From positions 1-11,775 of the forward strand of contig WFZY01000399.1 in the NCBI GenBank assembly GCA_015489265.1: 11,775 nt of DNA, in the 5' to 3' direction. The position numbers were made by a program, and so were the translations under genes. The stretch comes from Flavobacteriaceae bacterium (GTDB lineage: Bacteria; Bacteroidota; Bacteroidia; Flavobacteriales; Flavobacteriaceae). This document shows, one piece after another, positions 6,392 to 11,775 of the stretch. The first letter of the stretch is position 1; every line of letters starts with the position of its first letter. The notes beneath the pieces were generated by a model. The model did not search any database, was not told the origin of the DNA, and saw nothing but the letters and a program-made list of their open reading frames with translations.

Positions 6392-8497
6392 ATGGATAAA
6401 ATACTTATTTTTATGAAAAGGAATTACAAAGTCATTCTCGTTATACTTGCTTTGGCAGGAATTTTTGTTGCTTTTAGACAACAACAAACGGCTGATAATA
6501 AGGAATCAGCTATCATAACCGGGGTCAACCGGATTATTGACTATGCACATTATCATCCGGCTTTTGTCAATAACGATTTTTCAGAAAAAGTTTTCAAAGA
6601 ATTTATAGATGATTTAGACCCTTCCAAAAGATATTTGTTGCAATCGGATATCGATAGTTTATCAATTTATAAAGATTCTATCGACAATGAAATCCGCGAA
6701 GGCAAAACCGGTTTTTACAAAAAAGCTTATGCTATTATTCAACAAAGACAAGCCGAAACGGTAGAATATATCAATGACATACTCAATAAAGGTTTTGATT
6801 TTGACAAAGATGAAACACTTAATATAGATTATAAAAAAATCAAACCGGCAAAAACCAAAGCAGAAGTCAAAGAGCGCTGGCGTAAATATTTAAAATTCAA
6901 TACCTTATCGCGTTTGTATGATAAAATAAAAGCCCAAGAACAAAAACAAAAAAAAGACAGCACTTTTAAGCCGAAATCTAAAAAAGAATTGGAACAAGAA
7001 GCGCTTAAAGCCACAAAAAAATCCATCAAAACCTATCTTGATGCTTTAAAAGATATGGAAGAAATGGATTATTTTTCCATGTATATGAACGCTATTACCA
7101 TGCAAAATGACCCGCATACCAATTATTTCAGTCCGCAAGGTAAGGAACGTTTTGATACCAGTATGTCCGGTTCATTTGAAGGCATTGGCGCCCGCTTACA
7201 AAAAGACGGCGATTACGTTAAAATCGTAGAAATTATAGCCGGTGGTCCGGCTTGGAAAGACGGTAAACTCAAAGTTGGCGACCTGATACAAAAAGTCGGT
7301 CAAGGTGATGACGAACCAGTCGATATTATGGGTATGCGACTGTCAAAAGTGGTCAAATTAATCAAAGGACCCAAAGGCACCATCGTCAAATTGATTGTCA
7401 AACGGGTCGATGGCAGTATTGAGACCATTCCCATTACCCGAGACAGAGTTGAGCTGGAAGACACTTTTGCCAAATCCTTGTTGATAAAAGACAAAAATCA
7501 AACCTTTGGCTATATTTATTTGCCTAAATTTTATATCAATTTTAAAGAACAAAACCAACGTTCGGCGGCAACCGACATTAAAAAAGAATTGGAAAAACTC
7601 AAAGCCGAAAACGTCAAAGGTGTCGTGTTGGATTTACGCAATAACGGTGGCGGTTCGCTTGCTACGGTTATCGATATAGCCGGTTATTTTATCGACAAAG
7701 GACCCGTCGTGCAAGTGCGCGATAAAAAAGGAAAAGTCGATGTTTTAAAAGACCAAGACAAAAACACGGTTTACGACGGCAAAGTAGTGGTATTAATCAA
7801 CGAATTGTCGGCATCGGCATCAGAAATATTAGCCGCTGCGCTACAAGATTACAACCGCGCTATTATCATCGGGGGTAAATCTTACGGCAAAGGAACGGTA
7901 CAAAATCTTATCGGATTAAATCGTGTAATGGGTAATGAATTTGGTGATTTAGGCGCACTGAAATGGACTACCAAAAAATTCTATCGTATCAGCGGCGGTT
8001 CCACTCAACGCAAAGGCGTGACGCCGGATATTATGATACCCGATAATTATATGTATCTCAAAGTCCGCGAAGAAGATGAACCGACAGCTTTGGCATGGGA
8101 TCAAATTGATAAAGCACATCATAAAACTTATGAAATTGCCGGTAAATCGCAAATCGTTACACAAGAACAACAACGCATTGATACCACTACCTTGTTCAAA
8201 CATATCAAGGAAAGAGCCCGTTGGATTGCTGACAATAAAAAGGATAATACCATTTATCTCAAACTCGATAAATATATTGCAGACTTAAAGAAAGATGAAG
8301 CTATCGGTAAACGCTTTGACAGTTTGACCAAATTTGAATCCGGATTCGAGATTTTTTCGCTGCCTGTGGATGTCAAAGCCAAAGAAAAAATCAAGGATAC
8401 GGTTTTTAAAGTTAAACGCGACAAATGGATAAAAGCGGTCAAAAAAGACCCTTATATCAGCGAAGCGGTTAAAGTTTTAGAAAAAGAAGGCCGATAA
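6392..8497 (+). CDS. prc: Tail-specific (C-terminal processing) protease, S41 family
   Basis: The product has 701 residues, the long Prc/Tsp type. An N-terminal hydrophobic stretch (about residues 14-28) is a signal peptide or membrane anchor. An alternative ATG at 6413 would remove seven residues and keep it. Order of parts: N-terminal helical domain; a PDZ domain from about 262 (FEGIGARL) to 350, including GGPAWKDGKLKVGDLI; and the S41 core with LDLRNNGGG (413-421). The catalytic S475 lies in ELSASASEI, and the general base K500 with Q504 in SYGKGTVQ. A Prc-type C-terminal domain containing QEQQRID extends from about 580 to 690. The enzyme degrades or trims proteins from their C-termini in the periplasm, acting in envelope quality control. 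It stands alone, divergent from ddl, and the symbol follows the E. coli homologue. Confidence 0.94.
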   Translation: MDKILIFMKRNYKVILVILALAGIFVAFRQQQTADNKESAIITGVNRIIDYAHYHPAFVNNDFSEKVFKEFIDDLDPSKRYLLQSDIDSLSIYKDSIDNEIREGKTGFYKKAYAIIQQRQAETVEYINDILNKGFDFDKDETLNIDYKKIKPAKTKAEVKERWRKYLKFNTLSRLYDKIKAQEQKQKKDSTFKPKSKKELEQEALKATKKSIKTYLDALKDMEEMDYFSMYMNAITMQNDPHTNYFSPQGKERFDTSMSGSFEGIGARLQKDGDYVKIVEIIAGGPAWKDGKLKVGDLIQKVGQGDDEPVDIMGMRLSKVVKLIKGPKGTIVKLIVKRVDGSIETIPITRDRVELEDTFAKSLLIKDKNQTFGYIYLPKFYINFKEQNQRSAATDIKKELEKLKAENVKGVVLDLRNNGGGSLATVIDIAGYFIDKGPVVQVRDKKGKVDVLKDQDKNTVYDGKVVVLINELSASASEILAAALQDYNRAIIIGGKSYGKGTVQNLIGLNRVMGNEFGDLGALKWTTKKFYRISGGSTQRKGVTPDIMIPDNYMYLKVREEDEPTALAWDQIDKAHHKTYEIAGKSQIVTQEQQRIDTTTLFKHIKERARWIADNKKDNTIYLKLDKYIADLKKDEAIGKRFDSLTKFESGFEIFSLPVDVKAKEKIKDTVFKVKRDKWIKAVKKDPYISEAVKVLEKEGR

Positions 8498-8587
8498 ATT
8501 AGTGCAAAGTGCGAATGTAGAAACATACATCTCTATGCTTGATAAAGCATAAATGATGAAAGATAATTGAAAATTTAGCATTTATTA

Positions 8588-8691
8588 TTGAGGAATTGAG
8601 GATTTGTTCCGCTTCACAGGTGACTTTTTTCTTTAATGAATACTCAATGCTTCAAACAATATCTCTGCTTGTAATTTGAGGAATTGAGGAT
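8588..8691 (+). repeat. 16-bp direct repeat (TTGAGGAATTGAGGAT) in repeat-rich spacer
   Basis: TTGAGGAATTGAGGAT occurs exactly at 8588-8603 and 8676-8691. The first is followed by TTGTTCCGCTTCACAGGTGAC, reminiscent of the CACAGGTCGCCGAG part of the larger repeat, so 8588-8625 may be a truncated tandem copy of the element at 8658-8746. Confidence 0.6.
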
Positions 8692-8750
8692 ATGAGGAAA
8701 TGAAAGCATAGGTCGCTGAGTGCCCCGTCCCGACTTTCGTCGGGGGGACG
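8658..8750 (+). repeat. Interspersed repeat with hairpin core, copy A
   Basis: The element runs from a CTCTGCTTGTAATTTGAGGA segment through GGTCGCTGAGTG (8711-8722) to a hairpin with CCCGAC (8729-8734), loop TTTC and GTCGGG (8739-8744), extended by CGTC and GACG arms across a GGG bulge. The same order of blocks occurs in reverse at 10173-10244. It sits between the S41 protease and nadD. There is no T-run after the hairpin, so it is not a standard intrinsic terminator. Confidence 0.7.
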
Positions 8751-8779
8751 ACAAGAAATCTTAAAATTTGGTTTAAATT

Positions 8780-9376
8780 ATGGCATTTAAAAAAAAGCAA
8801 AAAACCGGTTTGTTTTTCGGAAGTTTCAATCCCATTCATATCGGACATATGATTATTGCCAATCATATCGTCGAACATACCGACATCGATGAAGTCTGGT
8901 TGGTGGTAACCCCGCATAATCCGCATAAAAAGAAAGCCACGCTGCTTAACGATTTTCAACGGCTGACTATGGCACGTTTGGCAACGGAAAATTATCCGAA
9001 AATCAAAGCATCCAATATCGAGTTTGATTTGCCGCAACCCAATTATACCATTAACACTTTAACGGTATTGCAAGAAAAATACCCCGATAATAAATTTGTC
9101 CTTTTGATGGGTGAAGACAATTTGGTAAGTCTACCCAAATGGAAAAACTATGAAGCTATTTTGGCTTATTACCAAATTTATATCTATCCGCGTATCCATC
9201 AAAAAACTGTTCCGGATTATTTGAAGTCACATGCTTCAATCCAACAAATAAAGGCGCCCATTATTGAAATTTCCGCCACGCAAATCCGTCAAGATATCAA
9301 GCAAGGCAAAAATGTGCGCCCATTATTACCGCCGGAAGTATTTAAGTATATTGAAGAGATGCATTTTTACAAATAA
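8780..9376 (+). CDS. nadD: Nicotinate-nucleotide adenylyltransferase
   Basis: The product has 198 residues, normal for NadD. It transfers AMP from ATP to nicotinate mononucleotide, giving deamido-NAD in NAD biosynthesis in the cytoplasm. The nucleotidyltransferase signature GSFNPIHIGH is at residues 14-23, with H20 and H23 forming the HxGH motif. Other family marks are TPHNPHK near residue 44 (substrate loop), GEDNL with WKNY, the Y-I-Y-P-R strand, and ISATQIR at 164-170, which is the ISxTxIR motif that binds ATP phosphates. The ATG at 8780 gives a short lysine-rich lead before the first strand. The gene follows the repeat spacer, so its promoter must lie in or just after copy A. The DUF151-UVR gene starts 36 bp downstream and has its own promoter candidate. 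Confidence 0.95.
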   Translation: MAFKKKQKTGLFFGSFNPIHIGHMIIANHIVEHTDIDEVWLVVTPHNPHKKKATLLNDFQRLTMARLATENYPKIKASNIEFDLPQPNYTINTLTVLQEKYPDNKFVLLMGEDNLVSLPKWKNYEAILAYYQIYIYPRIHQKTVPDYLKSHASIQQIKAPIIEISATQIRQDIKQGKNVRPLLPPEVFKYIEEMHFYK

Positions 9377-9381
9377 TTTTG
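9351..9381 (+). promoter_or_regulatory. Candidate promoter of the DUF151-UVR gene
   Basis: TAATTTTG (9374-9381) matches TAnnTTTG exactly and overlaps the nadD stop codon. TTG at 9351-9353, 20 bp upstream, fits the -33 position. The predicted transcript start near 9388 would leave a leader of about 25 nucleotides before the ATG at 9413. This is the best two-part promoter match in the window. Confidence 0.45.
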
Positions 9382-9412
9382 TATTTTCGTTATATCAAAA
9401 AAATAACAAAAC

Positions 9413-10123
9413 ATGAGTTTGATAGAATTAAAAGTTGACCGCATACAATACAGTGAAACCCAAACAGGCGCTTATGTTTTGTTTTTAAGTGAGCCCATAA
9501 CGGGTAAAAAACTGCCGATTGTTATTGGCGGTATGGAAGCGCATTCCATTACTATAGGTTTAGAGAAAGATATCATTCCGCAACGCCCGTTAACACACGA
9601 CTTGATGAAAACAATGATGGGGGTTTACGGGGTACATTTAAAAAAAGTCATTATCAATAAATTTGATCAAGGTATTTTTTATGCCATGTTGATAACCGAA
9701 AAGGACGGTATTGAAAAAGCCATTGATTCACGTACTTCCGATGCCGTGGCACTTGCCGTACGATTTGACGCCCCGATTTTTTGTGAAAGCGCTATTTTGG
9801 AAGAAGCCGGTATTTTCTTGCCCGGCGAAAGCATTCGTAAGCAACAGGAAGCAAAAACCAAACAATTACAACAAGACATTGAACAGCTACTCAATGAAAT
9901 AGATGATATAGAAGAACCGGCAATCAATTTTGATGAAAGCGATTTGTCATCAGCAGATAGTTTGAACGAAATGGAAAAATTAGCCATTGATTTATTTGGA
10001 AAAAGTACGGTTATTTATTCCAAAAAAGAAATAGAAAGCATGTTGCAAAATGCCATTGAAGAAGAACAATACGAACGTGCTGCCATGCTTAAACGTTATC
10101 TGGAACTTTTCAATAAAAAATAA
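9413..10123 (+). CDS. Bifunctional nuclease-like protein (DUF151) with C-terminal UVR motif
   Basis: The product has 236 residues. Residues 1-135 form a DUF151 domain, known from bifunctional nucleases and their relatives, with LPIVIGGMEAHSI near residue 34, a R-P-L-T-H-D-L motif around 62, and IDSRTSDAVALAVR (104-117). An acidic, Gln/Glu-rich linker (about 140-195) follows. The last 35 residues (from about 203) carry a UvrB/UvrC-type motif, IESMLQNAIEEEQYERAAMLKRYL, a helical hairpin that in UvrB and UvrC mediates protein contacts. The DUF151-UVR combination is common in Bacteroidota. The cellular role is unclear. Nuclease activity has been described for some plant and bacterial DUF151 proteins, but not inferable here. 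It is probably cytoplasmic and expressed from its own promoter. Confidence 0.88.
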   Translation: MSLIELKVDRIQYSETQTGAYVLFLSEPITGKKLPIVIGGMEAHSITIGLEKDIIPQRPLTHDLMKTMMGVYGVHLKKVIINKFDQGIFYAMLITEKDGIEKAIDSRTSDAVALAVRFDAPIFCESAILEEAGIFLPGESIRKQQEAKTKQLQQDIEQLLNEIDDIEEPAINFDESDLSSADSLNEMEKLAIDLFGKSTVIYSKKEIESMLQNAIEEEQYERAAMLKRYLELFNKK

Positions 10124-10156
10124 TCATCAATGAATTAATTATATAATGTATGAAGC

Positions 10157-10167
10157 ACCGCTTCGGT
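10157..10167. repeat. Small hairpin after the DUF151-UVR gene
   Basis: ACCG (10157-10160), a CTT loop and CGGT (10164-10167) form a 4-bp stem just before the copy B hairpin. The two could stack as RNA 3' structure for the upstream transcript. No T-run follows. Confidence 0.3.
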
Positions 10168-10172
10168 ACAAT

Positions 10173-10244
10173 CCCCCCCGACAAAAGTCGGGACACTCGG
10201 CGACCTGTGTTCCTCATTTCCTCAAATTGAAGGCAGAAGTATTA
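10173..10244 (-). repeat. Interspersed repeat with hairpin core, copy B (inverted)
   Basis: Read on the minus strand this shows the same blocks as copy A: CTTCTGCC..CAATTTGAGGAA, then ACAGGTCGCCGAGTG, then TCCCGAC, a TTTT loop and GTCGGG followed by a G-run. Relative to copy A it lacks about 13 bases between the two GAGGA segments and has a few substitutions. The hairpin is CCCGAC (10177-10182), AAAA, GTCGGG (10187-10192) on the plus strand. It lies in the opposite orientation to copy A, about 1.5 kb away, so the two bracket nadD and the DUF151-UVR gene. Confidence 0.7.
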
Positions 10245-10319
10245 TACGAAACAATAAGTTATAATTAAAGAACTCTGTTTTCTATATAGCAGCATAAATC
10301 CTTAATTTCTCAAACTATT

Positions 10320-10661
10320 ATGACCGGACTGCAATTATTAACTACCCATCAAGATATTTCACTAACCGAACTTACCGGTCAGATTCAAAAAGATTTGATT
10401 TTATCCGGCATTGACCCTGACTATTTTAACGGTATTGATTCCGGTGAAACCCTATTAAAAAGATTAGAGCATTTCATACAAGATATTCTTACCTACCATC
10501 CCGCTGATTTTGACCGTTTTATGTACCGCGTAGATGTTGCCGAAAAAGATTTCTCAGGTTTAACCACAACTGATCTAACCCTGCTAGTTGAGCGTATTGT
10601 ATTTATGATATTAAAAAGGGAATTACAAAAAATCATTTTTAGAAAACAATTCGGACAATAA
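10320..10661 (+). CDS. Hypothetical small cytoplasmic protein
   Basis: I do not recognise a named family. The product has 113 residues and is mostly helical, without a signal peptide or membrane segment. The N-terminal half carries DLILSGIDPDYFNGIDSGETLL. The C-terminal half has an YRVDVAEKDFSG segment, then a helix with LLVERIVFMILKRELQKIIF and a basic end (FRKQFGQ). The 'YR(I/V)DV.E' plus 'REFQK..FR' layout resembles conserved hypothetical proteins seen in Bacteroidota genomes, from memory only. The start ATG at 10320 is the first in frame after a stop-containing spacer. It has no clear promoter or Shine-Dalgarno. It follows copy B of the repeat and ends at a terminator that serves the convergent gene. 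Base composition matches its neighbours, so foreign origin is not suggested. Confidence 0.75.
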   Translation: MTGLQLLTTHQDISLTELTGQIQKDLILSGIDPDYFNGIDSGETLLKRLEHFIQDILTYHPADFDRFMYRVDVAEKDFSGLTTTDLTLLVERIVFMILKRELQKIIFRKQFGQ

Positions 10662-10684
10662 AAAAGTCCGGACAAAGCCGGACT
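10660..10684 (-). terminator. Intrinsic terminator of the leftward secreted-protein gene
   Basis: The stem is AGTCCGG (10665-10671) and CCGGACT (10678-10684), 7 bp and GC-rich, with an ACAAAG loop. On the minus strand it is followed by a run of T (plus-strand A-run at 10660-10665), so it ends leftward transcripts. Its base begins 24 bp past the stop at 10709. On the plus strand no T-run follows, so rightward termination is uncertain. It abuts the stop codon of the 113-residue gene. Confidence 0.8.
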
Positions 10685-10708
10685 GAATAATTGGACAAAA
10701 TCACTTCT

Positions 10709-11065
10709 TTAAAACATTGTTTTAAACCGTTCATAACGTTCATCCCCTAATATACCTTTCATGGCTTTTTGATAACCGGATGCATGTTCAGCCTCTTTTT
10801 CTACTTCTTTAATCACTTGTTCTAAAGTTTTACCGGCTGTTTGCCCTTGTTGTTCTGCCAATATAATTCTTTTTTGAACAGCATATGCTTTAAACATGTT
10901 TTGCTTGTAAACTTTATCGGCAGTTGCTTGATCCAAATTTAAAGCCGATTGTATCATTTCGGTTTGTTTTTTAGCATAATCTTTTACCTTAAATTGGTCC
11001 GACATTTTTTGACTGTATCCGGTCAAAGCTATCAAGAATATAGCGATACTTAATATTTTTTTCAT
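10709..11065 (-). CDS. Small secreted helical protein, possibly Spy/CpxP-like
   Basis: The product has 118 residues. Residues 1-19 are a Sec signal peptide (MKKILSIAIFLIALTGYSQ) with a likely cut after Q19, and there is no lipobox. The mature chain of about 99 residues is predominantly amphipathic helix and strongly charged, with Q-T-E-M-I-Q-S-A-L-N-L-D-Q-A-T-A-D-K-V near residue 35, a layout like the LTxxQ-type repeats of periplasmic stress proteins Spy and CpxP. A glutamate-rich helix around 80-95 and the end DERYERFKTMF follow. Such proteins hold unfolded proteins or sense stress in the periplasm. The likeness is by pattern only. It is divergent from the ECF sigma factor gene (197-bp gap), as is common for envelope-stress partners. 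It has its own terminator. Confidence 0.78.
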   Translation of the reverse strand: MKKILSIAIFLIALTGYSQKMSDQFKVKDYAKKQTEMIQSALNLDQATADKVYKQNMFKAYAVQKRIILAEQQGQTAGKTLEQVIKEVEKEAEHASGYQKAMKGILGDERYERFKTMF

Positions 11066-11208
11066 AATTTAGTTTTTTATAAGCTTTATGATGCAATTTT
11101 AAAAAAAAATATCAACATACCCAAACAAAAAAAAATTATTTCATTATTTTCTGTTCTTTTTGATAAAAATGTAAAAATATTTTGTCCTTTCAAAAAAAAT
11201 AAAATTTT

Positions 11209-11238
11209 TGTAAGGAAGTTTGTAATCATAACGACTAA
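11209..11238 (+). promoter_or_regulatory. Candidate ECF-type promoter of the sigma factor gene
   Basis: TGTAAGG (11209-11215), a 16-bp spacer and CGACTAA (11232-11238) resemble ECF-dependent promoters (GTAAC or GGAAC-type upstream element, CGTCTA-type downstream element). The position, 25 bp before the ATG at 11263, suits a short leader. It would allow autoregulation, an inference. No TAnnTTTG match was found here. Confidence 0.3.
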
Positions 11239-11262
11239 TAAGCGAAAAACAACCAAAAGATT

Positions 11263-11775
11263 ATGGCAACACCGAAACATGGCATTGATCCGGAACAATG
11301 GGTGCAAAACTATGCAGACTATCTGTATAACTATGCCCGTTTGAAATTGCCGTCCAAAGAAGTCGCTGAAGATGTCGTCCAAGAAACTTTTTTATCAGCA
11401 TTTAAAGGTATCAAAAATTTCAAAGGTGACAGTTCCGAAAAAACTTGGCTGGTCAGTATCTTAAAAAGACGGATTGTAGATTATTATCGCAAAGAAGCAC
11501 GCCGGCAAGAGCAAAATATTTCATCTTATCAACTGCCTTTCTACGAATCCGGTGACCAAGCTAATCATTGGATAGAACAACGTGCCCCTAAAAATTGGGA
11601 AACTGACGACCGGATTAGTTATGATGAATTTCATCGCATCTTACAATATTGTTTGTCGCTGTTATCCCCAAAACACCGGGTGGTATTTATCATGAAAGTA
11701 CTTGATGAATGTTCCAGTGATGAAGTTTGTGCCGAAGCACAAATAAGTGCCGCTAACTTATGGACTATCATGCAC
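11263..11775 (+). CDS. ECF-type RNA polymerase sigma factor, 5' part (truncated by window end)
   Basis: The frame is open from ATG 11263 to the right edge, giving 171 residues, so the 3' end is missing. Region 2 is recognisable from DVVQETFLSAFKGI (37-50) and WLVSILKRRIVDYYRKEAR, which contact core polymerase and the -10 element. Region 4 has LLSPKHRVVFIMK (133-145) and a helix-turn-helix with SSDEVCAEAQIS and NLWTIMH (151-171), where the RAR-type ending of the recognition helix is cut off. Cysteines at 131 and 156 sit in the C...LP and EVC positions conserved in a common Bacteroidota ECF subgroup. ECF sigmas redirect transcription to stress or envelope genes and are usually followed by an anti-sigma gene, which would lie just beyond the window. 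The divergent Spy-like gene may be a target. Confidence 0.9.
   Translation, partial: MATPKHGIDPEQWVQNYADYLYNYARLKLPSKEVAEDVVQETFLSAFKGIKNFKGDSSEKTWLVSILKRRIVDYYRKEARRQEQNISSYQLPFYESGDQANHWIEQRAPKNWETDDRISYDEFHRILQYCLSLLSPKHRVVFIMKVLDECSSDEVCAEAQISAANLWTIMH

Noticed and set aside
8534..8551. Perfect hairpin TATGCTT-GATA-AAGCATA downstream of the protease gene, considered as its terminator
   Set aside because: The stem is AT-rich and no T-run follows on either strand close by, so intrinsic termination is not supported.
8633..9037. A 134-codon leftward reading frame covering the repeat and the start of nadD
   Set aside because: It lies antisense to nadD, and its C-terminal end is simply the translated interspersed repeat. 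The nadD frame carries clear family motifs, so this is a shadow.
1..11775. Search for tRNA, rRNA, transposase, prophage, toxin-antitoxin or defence genes
   Set aside because: None could be recognised on either strand. All coding regions longer than about 110 residues are explained by the listed genes.

Overview
The window looks like a chromosomal segment from a low-GC member of the Bacteroidota, most likely a Flavobacteriia-type organism. The supporting signs are a secreted protein ending in a type IX secretion (T9SS) sorting domain, lipoproteins with short N-terminal lipoboxes, several upstream elements matching the Bacteroidota -7 box TAnnTTTG, weak Shine-Dalgarno sequences, and families typical of the phylum (a TPR gene next to lptC, a DUF151-UVR nuclease-like protein, an ECF sigma factor with conserved cysteines in region 4).

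Layout. Positions 1-1106 hold the 3' end of a TPR-protein gene followed after 3 bp by an lptC-like lipoprotein gene. A cluster of palindromic repeats follows (1139-1308). Then come rightward genes for a small unknown lipoprotein, a ChaN-like secreted protein (8 bp or less between their coding regions) and ribonuclease HI (rnhA). Converging on rnhA with a 4-bp gap is a leftward T9SS-exported protein with seven VCBS/FG-GAP repeats, and behind it, also leftward, D-alanine--D-alanine ligase (ddl). A 614-bp gap without a convincing gene separates ddl from a divergent tail-specific protease of the S41 family. After a repeat-rich spacer come nadD and a DUF151-UVR gene, bracketed by two inverted copies of one interspersed repeat. 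A 113-residue protein of unknown function follows, then a leftward small secreted protein with its own intrinsic terminator. The window ends inside a divergently transcribed ECF sigma factor gene.

How the genes relate. Most are housekeeping: outer-membrane biogenesis (lptC), peptidoglycan precursor synthesis (ddl), envelope proteolysis (S41 protease), NAD synthesis (nadD) and R-loop/RNA-DNA hybrid processing (rnhA). The right end may be an envelope-stress module, with an ECF sigma factor divergent from a small exported Spy/CpxP-like protein. I see no CRISPR array, prophage, transposase, toxin-antitoxin pair or recognisable defence system. The least explained material is the family of hairpin-forming interspersed repeats in the intergenic regions, plus three proteins of unknown function (the 174-residue lipoprotein, the 113-residue cytoplasmic protein and the 118-residue secreted protein).
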